DNA of 13,358 nt from Proteobacteria bacterium UBA7447 (GCA_002477475.1 DLPX01000001.1:1-13358); one strand, 5' to 3'; counted from the stretch's first letter, positions 1 through 7,826 are shown. A program made the numbers and translations. Notes: a model not told the origin generated them from the letters alone.

Positions 1-1874
1 AGTTCGTCAAATCGGTCCGGCTGGAGCCGTTGGATCAGTTCCTGCATGCCGCGCGACTCCAGTTGGAACAACGCGGTGGTCTTTCCCGTACAAATCAGCC
101 GATACACCTCTGGATCATCTGGGGTTAATGACTCGAGGTCGATGGGTGGGTCGCCTCTCATTTGTCGCGCTTCATTAACCAGACGCGTGGCCCAGTCGAT
201 CACCGTCAGCGTGCGGAGACCAAGAAAGTCGAACTTGACAAGGCCGATTGCCTCAAGATCATCCTTATCAAACTGGGTGACAGCCTGAGTCATCCCCGGC
301 TCCCAATACAAGGGGGAAAATTCGGCTATGGGTGCTGGCGCAATGACCAATCCACCTGCATGTTTTCCAGCGTTTCGCGGCATCCCCTCTAGGCGTCGCC
401 CATTGTCAACCAACTGGGTCACTTCTGCTTCGTTGCGATACCGACGGCGTAATTCATCATCCTGCGCTAGAGCCTTTTCGAGCGTCATGCCGACCTCAAA
501 CGGAACCAGCTTAGCCAGTGTGTCGCAAAAGCCGTAGGGCATGCCCATAACCCGCCCGACGTCGCGGACTACGGCTCGGGCCGCGAGCGTGTTGTAGGTG
601 ATGATCTGGGCCACTTTTTCAGAACCGTAGCGATCACTCACGTACTCAATCACTCGGTCTCGCCCGACCATACAGAAGTCAATGTCAAAGTCCGGCAATG
701 AGACCCGATCCGGATTGAGAAAGCGCTCGAAGAGCAGACCGTGGGCGATCGGGTCAATACGGGTAATACCTAGCGCGAATGCGACAAGAGATCCGGCACC
801 GGAACCCCTGCCGGGCCCCACCGGAACACCATTGTCACGCGCCCATTGCACGAAATCGGCGACGATCAGGAAATAATCGGCAAATCCCATACGAGTAATC
901 GTCTCGATCTCAGAATCGAGCCTTGTTTGATAGGTTTCGTCCGCTGTGCCGCTGGTCTTGCCGAGGTAGGCGAGGAGTCCTTTTTGTGCTTCGGTCTTTA
1001 ACGCCTCCTCGGTGCTTTTGTCTTCGGTGCTTTCGAATAGCGGCATGTGAGTTGTGTCGAAGTCAACAAAGACATTGCAGCGCTTGGCAATCTCCACCGT
1101 GTTTTCGATGGCGCTTGGCAGATCGGAGAATGTCTCTGCCATTTCATCAGGCGTGCGCAGGTATTGCTCAGTCGTGAAGGCTCTGGGCCGACGAGGGTCG
1201 TCCAGTACCCGTCCCTGATGAATGCACGTCCTGATCTCATGGGCCTCAAAATCTGAAGCAGAAAGGAAGCGGACCGAATTTGTTGCGACGAGAGCTCCCC
1301 CCTCAGCCGACGCGAGCTCCAACGCTCGAGTCTCATACTCGTTTTCGCCGGAGCGGTTAGTACGGGTCAGCTCGATAAAGAAGCTTCCTTCAAACATTGT
1401 GGCGTATTGTCTGAAAAGCTCTGATGCCTTGTCAGGATGTCCAGCGATGAGCGCCCGACCGATGTCCCCGTCCATCCCCCCGGAGAGCGCAATAAGATCT
1501 TTGGCAATCGCTTCGAGCCGCTCTCGCTCGACCAGTAGGGTATGCCCTGATCGCGGCTTGGTATAGACGTCGGTCAAGAGGTGACTCAGCGCCTTAAATC
1601 CTCGATTATTTCGGCACAGGAGCCCAATTCGACCAGCCGACTCACCAGTGCCACGATCCGAAACATCAAGGTGAACGCCAAAGAGCGGCTTGATGCCAGC
1701 GTCGACACAAGATCGGTAGAACTTGATGGCGGCATAAACATTGAAAACGTCAGTCATGGCGACAGCGGGCATGTGGGCCGACGCGGCCGCCTCGGCAAGT
1801 TCCTCGAGCCGAACAATCCCATCCACCAGGGAGTATTCCGTATGAAGGTTTAAATGAACAAAAGAAGTCGTCAC
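1..1874 (-). CDS. dnaE: DNA polymerase III subunit alpha (N-terminal 624 codons, cut by window edge)
   Basis: Catalytic subunit of the replicative DNA polymerase. I translated the frame codon by codon from 1874 to 3 and it has no stop or frameshift. It opens with the PHP domain (FVHLNLHTEYS, residues 5-15). Asn9 replaces the second His of an active HxH metal site, as in enterobacterial DnaE whose PHP domain is inactive, so proofreading is presumably by a separate DnaQ. The palm follows: GPGRGSGAGS lies near residue 360, and PDFDIDF holds the catalytic Asp397 and Asp399. KFDFLGLRTLT supplies the third, Asp549 (E. coli Asp401, Asp403, Asp555). The start is GTG: an in-frame TGA lies five codons upstream, so no other start is available before the motif. 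The Shine-Dalgarno is weak (GAAGAG). Fingers, beta-binding and tau-binding regions (about 540 residues) lie outside the window. It follows rnhB after 35 bases. Confidence 0.98.
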   Translation of the reverse strand, partial: MTTSFVHLNLHTEYSLVDGIVRLEELAEAAASAHMPAVAMTDVFNVYAAIKFYRSCVDAGIKPLFGVHLDVSDRGTGESAGRIGLLCRNNRGFKALSHLLTDVYTKPRSGHTLLVERERLEAIAKDLIALSGGMDGDIGRALIAGHPDKASELFRQYATMFEGSFFIELTRTNRSGENEYETRALELASAEGGALVATNSVRFLSASDFEAHEIRTCIHQGRVLDDPRRPRAFTTEQYLRTPDEMAETFSDLPSAIENTVEIAKRCNVFVDFDTTHMPLFESTEDKSTEEALKTEAQKGLLAYLGKTSGTADETYQTRLDSEIETITRMGFADYFLIVADFVQWARDNGVPVGPGRGSGAGSLVAFALGITRIDPIAHGLLFERFLNPDRVSLPDFDIDFCMVGRDRVIEYVSDRYGSEKVAQIITYNTLAARAVVRDVGRVMGMPYGFCDTLAKLVPFEVGMTLEKALAQDDELRRRYRNEAEVTQLVDNGRRLEGMPRNAGKHAGGLVIAPAPIAEFSPLYWEPGMTQAVTQFDKDDLEAIGLVKFDFLGLRTLTVIDWATRLVNEARQMRGDPPIDLESLTPDDPEVYRLICTGKTTALFQLESRGMQELIQRLQPDRFDE

Positions 1875-1909
1875 GATCTCTTCGACTCAAGTGCGTTTTC
1901 TGAAATCAA

Positions 1910-2503
1910 TCAAGTTCTCCCTGGTGTTCGCAGAGCCTCGCGGACGGGTCTAAAGGAAAACCGATGGACCAAGCTCGGACCAAAATGCTCGAGGGCCTCC
2001 AAGTGGACACGAGTAGGATACCCCTTATGCTGACCAAAGCCATACTCTGGAAATTGTTCATCCAATTCACGCATATAGCGGTCCCGAAAGACTTTAGCCA
2101 GAACCGATGCCGCTGACACGCTCGTCTCGGTGGCGTCCGCTCGAGGCTTTGCGGTACTGGGCCAAGGGAGATTCGGAGTAAAATTTCCATCGACGATCAC
2201 TCGCTCGGGCTCAAACGGTAGCCCCAAGACAGCGCGCCGCATCGCGATGAGCGTAGCTGTGTGGATGTTGAATTGATCAATTTCTGCCGCGCTCGCTAGC
2301 CCTATCGACCAGGCCCGCGCCTGCTTTCTTACCTCGAGATTTGCCTCTTCTCTTTTGCGCTCGGAGAGTTTTTTTGAGTCCGCCAGGTCTTCGTACTGAA
2401 AGCCACTTCCCAGAATCACGGCGGCAGCGACCACAGGACCTGCCAGAGGGCCGCGGCCCGCCTCGTCTACGCCCGCGAGAACCGAAGCCGCTCTTTGGGT
2501 CAC
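1910..2503 (-). CDS. rnhB: Ribonuclease HII
   Basis: Cleaves the RNA strand of RNA-DNA hybrids and incises at single ribonucleotides misincorporated in DNA. Length is 197 aa, normal for the family. The four acidic metal ligands can be placed: Asp13 and Glu14 in VDEAGRGPLAGP, Asp105 in VDGN, and Asp123, seven residues before SAASVLAKV (E. coli Asp16, Glu17, Asp108, Asp126). The C-terminal helix carries GQHKGYPT. The start is GTG at 2503, whose last two bases begin the lpxB stop (GTGA overlap), with GGAG five bases upstream. This implies translational coupling to lpxB. It sits directly before dnaE, the usual gammaproteobacterial order, linking ribonucleotide repair with replication. Nothing is truncated. 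Confidence 0.97.
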   Translation of the reverse strand: MTQRAASVLAGVDEAGRGPLAGPVVAAAVILGSGFQYEDLADSKKLSERKREEANLEVRKQARAWSIGLASAAEIDQFNIHTATLIAMRRAVLGLPFEPERVIVDGNFTPNLPWPSTAKPRADATETSVSAASVLAKVFRDRYMRELDEQFPEYGFGQHKGYPTRVHLEALEHFGPSLVHRFSFRPVREALRTPGRT

Positions 2504-3645
2504 CGACGCTCCACCTTTTCCAAAATCGTATCAACGATTTGTTCGTTGGTGTCCATATTCAGGACCTCCTGAATCCGAAGAAGCGAGTCGCGCATCCTCT
2601 GTCTCGCTCCAGTGTCCAAGAGTAGTTGCTGTACCGCCGGGACAAGGTTTTCCTCAGTCGCCTCTTTTTGCAGAAATTCCGGTACGAGTGGCTCGGGCAT
2701 CAGATGGTTAGGCATGGACACGATGTGGGTGGATGCCAAGGCTCGCGCAACTCGATAAGAAAGTTCTGAGACCCGATAAGCGACTACCATCGGACACCCA
2801 ACCAGCGCCGCCTCAAGCGCCGCGGTTCCGGACGCCAGCAGCGCTACGTCGCTGGCCGCAAGGCACTCACGTGCCTGTCCATCCACTAGCCGAATCCGTC
2901 CAGCGAGTCCTTCGAGCGACACCAAACTGAGGAACTGCTGCTTGATTCTGCCGCTCGCGAACGGAATCAGAAAGAAGAGCGCTGGATCGGCCTCGGCCAG
3001 CCTTCGAATCGACGCTACAAACGTTGAAGACAGATGTCGGATTTCAGACTCTCGACTTCCCGGAAGGATAGAAACAATTTTTTGGTTTGGCACTAGTGCG
3101 AAAAGATTCCTCGACCCTTCTTTCGAAAGATGGGCGGTTTCTCGTGCCGCCGGATGCCCAACAAATGTCGCTGGCACTCCCCGCTTCTCGTAAAAGCTTT
3201 TTTCAAAGGGGAATAAGACCAATATCCGGTCCACAGCTTTGCGAATCTTTCGTACCCGATAACCCCTCCAGGCCCAAACCGTCGGACTGACAAGGTGCAT
3301 CACCGGAATCCCCAATTTGCGCAACCGCCGCTCCACGTTGAGGTTGAAGTCAGGTGAGTCGATTCCTAAAAAAAGGTCGGGCGGATCGCGGCTGAAGTCC
3401 GAAATCAGACGGTTTCGAATCTTGAGAGCATTGGGAAGTTTTTGCCACAGATCCTCCAACCCCATGATGGAAAGATCATGAATGTCGCAGGCCGACTGAA
3501 GCCCTAGCCGGCCCAGTTCTGGGCCGCCGATCCCACGCAATTCCACAGTCGGTGCACGCTTCAGTAGAGCCGCAACCACGCCGCTTCCCAAACGGTCCCC
3601 GGAGGGTTCAGCAGCAACGACGCCGATTCGTAAGCGGGACGCCAA
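2500..3645 (-). CDS. lpxB: Lipid-A-disaccharide synthase
   Basis: Membrane-associated GT19 glycosyltransferase that joins UDP-2,3-diacylglucosamine to lipid X to give the beta-1,6 disaccharide backbone of lipid A. Length is 381 aa (E. coli 382). Visible motifs are the N-terminal AAEPSGD (residues 11-17), GIDSPDFN (94-101, with Asp96 at the place of the essential Asp98 of other LpxB proteins), SPTVWAWR, FVGHP, the LPGSR nucleotide-binding loop near residue 195, and the C-terminal LLASGTAALEAAL. The start is TTG at 3645. It is supported by GAGG seven bases upstream and by lpxA's in-frame stop at 3657-3655. Only a CTG at 3651 lies between, and any later start would remove the SGD motif. It begins 9 bases after lpxA and its stop overlaps rnhB. 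Confidence 0.97.
   Translation of the reverse strand: MASRLRIGVVAAEPSGDRLGSGVVAALLKRAPTVELRGIGGPELGRLGLQSACDIHDLSIMGLEDLWQKLPNALKIRNRLISDFSRDPPDLFLGIDSPDFNLNVERRLRKLGIPVMHLVSPTVWAWRGYRVRKIRKAVDRILVLFPFEKSFYEKRGVPATFVGHPAARETAHLSKEGSRNLFALVPNQKIVSILPGSRESEIRHLSSTFVASIRRLAEADPALFFLIPFASGRIKQQFLSLVSLEGLAGRIRLVDGQARECLAASDVALLASGTAALEAALVGCPMVVAYRVSELSYRVARALASTHIVSMPNHLMPEPLVPEFLQKEATEENLVPAVQQLLLDTGARQRMRDSLLRIQEVLNMDTNEQIVDTILEKVERR
2509..2512 (-). promoter_or_regulatory. Ribosome binding site deciding the GTG start of rnhB
   Basis: GGAG within the last codons of lpxB lies five bases before the GTG at 2503. Together with the GTGA overlap it supports that start over any codon further upstream. 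Confidence 0.5.
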
Positions 3646-3652
3646 CGGCAGG

Positions 3653-3656
3653 CCTC
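3653..3656 (-). promoter_or_regulatory. Ribosome binding site deciding the TTG start of lpxB
   Basis: GAGG overlaps the lpxA stop codon (TGAGG) and lies seven bases before the TTG at 3645. It is the best support for that rare start and places lpxB initiation on the terminating lpxA ribosome. Confidence 0.6.
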
Positions 3657-4428
3657 AGCGAATTACGCCCCGCTGTGATTGCGAGAGAAATTCCAGAAGT
3701 TGATCCGCTTCCGGCGAGGAAATGTGGCTACCTCTTGGTAACTGAGTGTTATTGGGAACACTCCGCCCACGAAATTTCTGTTTGTAAACCTCGCGAAGTT
3801 CCGCGATCACTTCATCGCCGAAATCGCGACGGCGAAGCCCGCGGACGTTGATGCCATAAGTCTTTGCCGGACTGCCCGCGACAATGAGGTAAGGGGCGAC
3901 ATCCTGCAAGCAGACCGTCCCGATCCCGGTCAACGAATGCGGCCCCACGCGACAGAACTGATGGACGAGTGTGAATCCGCCGAGGATTGCGAAATCCCCG
4001 ACTTCGACGTGACCCGCCAGGCTGGCACCGTTGGCGAAAATAATGTGATCTCCTAACGTGCTGTCATGAGCGATATGGCTATATGCCATGAGAAAGTTAT
4101 TGTTGCCGATCTGGGTGACGCCAGTCCCTCTGTTCGAAGTTGAACCGCGATTTAAGGTGACATATTCGCGGATGACATTAGCGTCGCCAATCTCGAGACG
4201 AGTGGGTTCGCCCGCGTAGCCTGCAAACTGTGGATCTTCACCGATGGAGGCAAAGGAATAAATTCGATTATCCCGGCCAATTTGGGTGCCCGAGCGGACG
4301 ACAACGTGCGAGCCGATGCGAGTGCCCCGCCCGATCGACACGCCTCCCTCGATTACGCAGAACGGCCCAATCTCAACTTCTTCTGCGAGATGGGCACCGG
4401 GGTCGATCACCGCCCGGTCGCTAATCAC
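3655..4428 (-). CDS. lpxA: UDP-N-acetylglucosamine acyltransferase
   Basis: First step of lipid A synthesis: transfers a 3-hydroxyacyl chain from ACP to O-3 of UDP-GlcNAc in the cytoplasm. Length is 257 aa (E. coli 262). The N-terminal two thirds is a left-handed beta-helix built of hexapeptide repeats (IGPFCV, IGRGTR, IGSHVV, IGRDNR and so on), followed by a helical C-terminal domain ending in RGVIR. The catalytic base is His121 in SHIAHD (E. coli His125). By alignment Ile169 sits at the hydrocarbon-ruler position (Gly173 in E. coli, Met169 in P. aeruginosa), so a chain shorter than C14 is likely (inference). Asn194 and Arg200 match E. coli Asn198 and Arg204, but Arg196 replaces E. coli Glu200. 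The start is GTG at 4428, directly after an in-frame TGA and overlapping the fabZ stop as GTGA. Confidence 0.97.
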   Translation of the reverse strand: MISDRAVIDPGAHLAEEVEIGPFCVIEGGVSIGRGTRIGSHVVVRSGTQIGRDNRIYSFASIGEDPQFAGYAGEPTRLEIGDANVIREYVTLNRGSTSNRGTGVTQIGNNNFLMAYSHIAHDSTLGDHIIFANGASLAGHVEVGDFAILGGFTLVHQFCRVGPHSLTGIGTVCLQDVAPYLIVAGSPAKTYGINVRGLRRRDFGDEVIAELREVYKQKFRGRSVPNNTQLPRGSHISSPEADQLLEFLSQSQRGVIR

Positions 4429-4883
4429 TCAATTGGCCTGTGGGTGAAGAGCACATCCGATGAACACACCAGCTTATCTGAGACAGAAATGGTTCCTGAG
4501 CACTTCCATAGAGCTCGTCGCTGAGTCTCTAACTGGACGTCAATAATTAATTGATCTCCCGGTTCAACAGGCGCCTTGAATCGCGCCTTATCCACACCGG
4601 CAAAAAGATACACATTCTTCTGACTGGCTTTCGCGTCAATAATCAGACTCACGAGAATTGCTGAGGCCTGAGCGATACTCTCCAGCATTAGAACGCCCGG
4701 GAACACCGGTCTATGCGGAAAGTGGCCGTCGAAGAAAGGTTCGTTGGCCGTTACGTTTTTCAACGCACGCAACCGCTCTCCCGGCGTCACATCCAGTACC
4801 CGGTCAATCAATAGAAACGGGTAGCGGTGAGGGAGAATTTCCCGAATACGGTGTATGTCTATTTCTTGATTTTCGATTTCCAC
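4425..4883 (-). CDS. fabZ: 3-hydroxyacyl-[acyl-carrier-protein] dehydratase
   Basis: Hot-dog-fold dehydratase of type II fatty-acid synthesis: removes water from (3R)-hydroxyacyl-ACP. It competes with LpxA for the same 3-hydroxyacyl-ACP pool, which fits its place next to lpxA. Length is 152 aa (E. coli 151). It shows the N-terminal LPHRYPFLLIDRV motif (residues 17-29), and GHFP with the catalytic His54 followed by FPGVLMLESIAQ with Glu68, matching E. coli His54 and Glu68 exactly. The C-terminal part has FAGVDKARFKAPVEPGD. The start is GTG at 4883: an in-frame TAG three codons upstream (4892-4890) rules out longer forms, and the next codons offer no ATG before the conserved N-terminus. The ribosome binding site is poor. 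Confidence 0.97.
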   Translation of the reverse strand: MEIENQEIDIHRIREILPHRYPFLLIDRVLDVTPGERLRALKNVTANEPFFDGHFPHRPVFPGVLMLESIAQASAILVSLIIDAKASQKNVYLFAGVDKARFKAPVEPGDQLIIDVQLETQRRALWKCSGTISVSDKLVCSSDVLFTHRPIE

Positions 4884-4949
4884 ACCTAACTACCCAGGAC
4901 AGAGCATGGTCGAGAGCGTAATTGGCCCGTTAATCAGACAGTTTGCGCT
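4884..4949 (-). other. 66-base skp-fabZ gap where lpxD is normally found
   Basis: This is the longest intergenic stretch in the window. In most gammaproteobacteria the gene for UDP-3-O-acylglucosamine N-acyltransferase (lpxD, about 340 codons) lies between skp and fabZ. Here only 66 bases separate the two genes, and I see no hexapeptide-repeat remnant, convincing promoter, terminator hairpin or repeat. Confidence 0.85.
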
Positions 4950-5477
4950 TCAAGGAAGTTGAGCCAGTCGTTTGAGAACAAGGTCTGTGATATTGACCGC
5001 TTCACTTACGTATACCGCTTGCTCAACGACGAGGTCATAGCCCCCTGCCCTGGAAAGCTCTACGATGACCTCACGAACCAGGGCTTGGAGTTTAGCGAGT
5101 TCTTCATTTCGACGGAGATTGTAGTCCTCTCTAGCTTCTTGTTGATCTCGTGCCAGCCGCCGCTTCAGGTTCTCTATCTCACGTTGGCGCGCCTGCGCGG
5201 CGGTGGAGTCCATTATCAGAATGTTCTTCTCAAGATCCGCCTCCATGTCCTGTATTTGGCCGTGGCGCAACTTGAGGTCCTGATCGCGGGACCGAAACTC
5301 CTCTTCGAGAGCGGCCAGCGCGGTAACACCCTGGGGCGCCTGTTCGATCAACCTTACCGGGTCCACAAAACCGATTTTCGAGGCACTCTGGGCGACCGAG
5401 AGTCCCGAAACGAGCAGCCCCGTCATGGCGATCGCGCTCATTTTGGCAAAAAAAGAGACTTTGGAAAATCTTGTCAT
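4950..5477 (-). CDS. skp: Periplasmic chaperone Skp/OmpH
   Basis: Trimeric periplasmic holdase that binds unfolded outer-membrane proteins after Sec export and delivers them to the BAM complex. Length is 175 aa, somewhat longer than E. coli Skp (161). The N-terminus is a signal peptide: basic MTRFSK, a hydrophobic stretch around residues 14-28, and likely cleavage after Ala29 (SVA-QS). The mature start KIGFVDPVRLIEQAP is typical. Residues about 55-140 are charged, with Glu, Arg and Gln heptads that form the coiled-coil tentacles. The C-terminus YDLVVEQAVYVSEAVNITDLVLKRL closes the beta-sheet body as in other OmpH proteins. The ATG at 5477 has AGGA nine bases upstream. It lies directly after bamA (30 bases), as is usual. 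Family assignment rests on context, signal peptide and coiled coil, since sequence conservation in Skp is low. Confidence 0.93.
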   Translation of the reverse strand: MTRFSKVSFFAKMSAIAMTGLLVSGLSVAQSASKIGFVDPVRLIEQAPQGVTALAALEEEFRSRDQDLKLRHGQIQDMEADLEKNILIMDSTAAQARQREIENLKRRLARDQQEAREDYNLRRNEELAKLQALVREVIVELSRAGGYDLVVEQAVYVSEAVNITDLVLKRLAQLP

Positions 5478-5486
5478 GATGCGAGG

Positions 5487-5490
5487 TCCT
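5487..5490 (-). promoter_or_regulatory. Ribosome binding site of skp
   Basis: AGGA lies in the 30-base bamA-skp gap, nine bases before the skp ATG. It supports the start that includes the whole signal peptide. Confidence 0.5.
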
Positions 5491-5507
5491 AATCGGCGCC
5501 CGTCCGT

Positions 5508-7826
5508 CTAGCGTAGAAGTGAGCCTAATGTGAACTGAAGACGTTTGACGTCATCGCCCGGTTCATCGTTTAAAGGTTGAGCCATAGTGAGAGAGATCGG
5601 ACCGACAGGAGAAAACCAATGAAAGCCCGCCCCAACGCTTAAACGAACGTCCCCGACGTCAAAATCGCTACTGGAGGAAAACACCTGGCCTGCATCGGCA
5701 AAAAGACTCAGGCGCTTATCGTTGTCCTCTTGCAACCCGAACACCGGAAAATACATCTCGACACCTGCCACAGTCCTGATCCCGCCACCCAGCGGCGCCG
5801 CGTCCGCGCCCGTACTCACCGGACCTAGTGAGCGGGCTTCGAACCCACGGACACTACTCGCGCCGCCAGCATAGTAGTTTTTGAAGAACGGCAATTCCTC
5901 AAGGTCTCCGTAGCCGTCGCCATATCCGACGTCGCCGCGTAGATTGAAAATGAGTCGACCGACCAGTTGGCGGTACCAACTTCCGCGAAGAGATAGTTTG
6001 TAGTATTCAAGGTCACTTCCCGGAACGCCGACTTCTGCGGAAATCCTTCGAAAGAATCCACGGCGAGGAAACAAGATACTGTCGCGGGTGTCCTTTGAAA
6101 ATCCAGTAGAAAGATTGAAATTAAGATTATCCGGGTATCGATCGATAAATGACTGGTACTCAGGCGGCGTTGCAGAAGTGGAAGCAAGACTGATATCCTC
6201 AATTCCCGCACTGAGGCTAAGCGCATTGTATTCGGACATCGGGATGCTATAGCGGATTCCGCCCCCAGTCGTTTCCGACGTGTAATCCGCCGTTGTGACC
6301 GAATCTGTATCGGTCTTTTCCCGACTGACAAACAGAGCTCGACTGACGCCCTCTGCCGTGTGGTAGGGGTTTCGATACTCGATATCAAAAGTCTGCTCAA
6401 CTTTCGACAACTCGGCTTTGACGTTGAGTTCTCGGCCTGTACCGAACAAATTGCCTCGGTGCACTTCGGCCAGCACGAAGAGTCCGTCCGAGTCGTCATA
6501 TCCAGCGCCGAACATGAAGTTGCCTGTGGCCCGCTCTTTGACGACAACAGAAAGATCGACCTGATCAATGGAACCCGGCACCGAGGTCAGATCAATATTG
6601 ACATCATCAAAGAAACCTAGACGGGCGATTCTTTCACGCGAGCGGCGCAGCTTTTCTGCTGAGAAGACAGAGGACTCAAGCTGACGCAACTCTCGACGGA
6701 TGACTTCATCGACCGTCGCCTGGTTGCCACTGATGTTTATCTTCCGCACATAGACCAGTGGGCCCGGATCCACGGCGAAAACAAAATCCACCTGGTAATC
6801 TGCCTCATTAACGTCGGTAATAGCGTTGACGTTGGCAAACGCATAACCATGGTCGGCCAGCTTGCTCTCGATCGCCGATCGTGAGGCAACCAGAGCTGTC
6901 TGGGAGAACGGCTCGCCGGCCGGCATATCAATCAAGCCGAGCATTTCCTCGGCAGAAAAGCCCCCGCCGCCTTCAACGTCAATGTTGCCGATACGAAATA
7001 GGTCGCCTTCCCGGAGAGCGAAGGTGATAAAAATGTCCTGCTTGTTTTGGCTGATTGTCACATCAGAGGAAAGTAATTCGAAGTTCATGTACCCGCTATC
7101 GAGGTAAAAACTCCGCAATGTCTCTGAATCGGCAAGCAACTCCTCTTTCGAATACTGCCCGATCTGGGAGATGAAACTGTGCCACCGCTCCTCTCCCAAG
7201 GAAATTTCGGAGAGCAGTTCCTTGTCTGTGAAAATCTCGTTGCCAACGATGTTTATCTCTCGGATGCGCGCCACGCGACCTTCGTCTATCGTGAGTGACA
7301 CAGAAACGCGATTGAGGTCCACTGGGGTAACCACTGCATCAACCGTTGCTGAGTATCGTCCCCTGGCAAAATATTGTTCTTCAATCGCCTGAACTAGCTG
7401 TTCTAGGAGTGGTTCACGAAAAATTCGGCCCTGTGTGACGCCTACCTGAGCCAGCGCCTTTTCGATCGATTCATCATCGATATCCTTGTTGCCGGTGAAC
7501 TCGACGTCTGAGATGGCAGGCCGCTCGGAAACCGCAACAATCAGAATGGCCTCTTGACGCCGAATCTGGACATCCTGAAAAAAGCCGGTGGCAAACAATG
7601 CCTTGATCGACTGATTAATCAGCGCCTCATCGGCAACGTCCCCTACCTTGATAGGCAAATAGTTGAAGATCGTACCCACCTCGATGTTTTGCGCGCCGTC
7701 TACGCGGATGTCTTCGACGACGAAATCCGCGACCGCTGCCGCGGAGAAAACCAGCATGGCTAACCCTGTGAATCGGGGTGCGAAGCCTCTTATGAGAGAT
7801 TTGACTAACTTCATGTGTGTTTTCAT
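5508..7826 (-). CDS. bamA: Outer membrane protein assembly factor BamA
   Basis: Omp85-family insertase, the central subunit of the BAM complex that folds beta-barrel proteins into the outer membrane. Length is 772 aa. A signal peptide ends at AVA-DF (cleavage after Ala33). Five POTRA domains follow at roughly 35-101, 102-183, 184-274, 275-355 and 356-432, each with the RxIxIxGN-type repeat (for example IREINIVGNEIF and VRKINISGNQA). The 16-strand barrel spans 433-772. Loop-6 VRGF is at 659-662 after YYAGGASS, and FSPVGPISL is near 738. The protein ends QFTLGSLLR: the usual C-terminal Phe or Trp is absent and Arg is last. ATG at 7826 overlaps the rseP stop (ATGA). Met5 at 7814 is an alternative start that keeps the signal peptide. 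Its neighbours rseP and skp act on the same process. Confidence 0.97.
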   Translation of the reverse strand: MKTHMKLVKSLIRGFAPRFTGLAMLVFSAAAVADFVVEDIRVDGAQNIEVGTIFNYLPIKVGDVADEALINQSIKALFATGFFQDVQIRRQEAILIVAVSERPAISDVEFTGNKDIDDESIEKALAQVGVTQGRIFREPLLEQLVQAIEEQYFARGRYSATVDAVVTPVDLNRVSVSLTIDEGRVARIREINIVGNEIFTDKELLSEISLGEERWHSFISQIGQYSKEELLADSETLRSFYLDSGYMNFELLSSDVTISQNKQDIFITFALREGDLFRIGNIDVEGGGGFSAEEMLGLIDMPAGEPFSQTALVASRSAIESKLADHGYAFANVNAITDVNEADYQVDFVFAVDPGPLVYVRKINISGNQATVDEVIRRELRQLESSVFSAEKLRRSRERIARLGFFDDVNIDLTSVPGSIDQVDLSVVVKERATGNFMFGAGYDDSDGLFVLAEVHRGNLFGTGRELNVKAELSKVEQTFDIEYRNPYHTAEGVSRALFVSREKTDTDSVTTADYTSETTGGGIRYSIPMSEYNALSLSAGIEDISLASTSATPPEYQSFIDRYPDNLNFNLSTGFSKDTRDSILFPRRGFFRRISAEVGVPGSDLEYYKLSLRGSWYRQLVGRLIFNLRGDVGYGDGYGDLEELPFFKNYYAGGASSVRGFEARSLGPVSTGADAAPLGGGIRTVAGVEMYFPVFGLQEDNDKRLSLFADAGQVFSSSSDFDVGDVRLSVGAGFHWFSPVGPISLTMAQPLNDEPGDDVKRLQFTLGSLLR

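Noticed and set aside
1222..1566. Plus-strand open frames across dnaE (for example 1222-1566 and 46-288)
   Set aside because: The minus-strand dnaE frame is continuous and motif-rich over the whole stretch. The plus-strand products are Ser/Arg-rich shadows without similarity that I recognise.
4929..4949. Possible lpxD tail: a short Lys-Arg-Lys-Leu-Ser-Asp-stop reading right after the skp stop
   Set aside because: Six codons are too few to identify, and lpxD C-termini are poorly conserved. Chance is a sufficient explanation.
4959..5492. 177-codon open frame antisense to skp
   Set aside because: It is the reverse complement of a Glu/Arg/Gln-rich coiled coil, which has few stops on the other strand. 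The predicted protein has no recognisable features and skp explains the region.
5825..6568. 247-codon open frame inside the bamA barrel region, same strand, different frame
   Set aside because: Its product is Ser/Arg/Leu-rich without any domain, it lies wholly inside a clearly real gene, and no ribosome binding site or conserved motif supports it. Low stop density in this frame follows from bamA codon composition.
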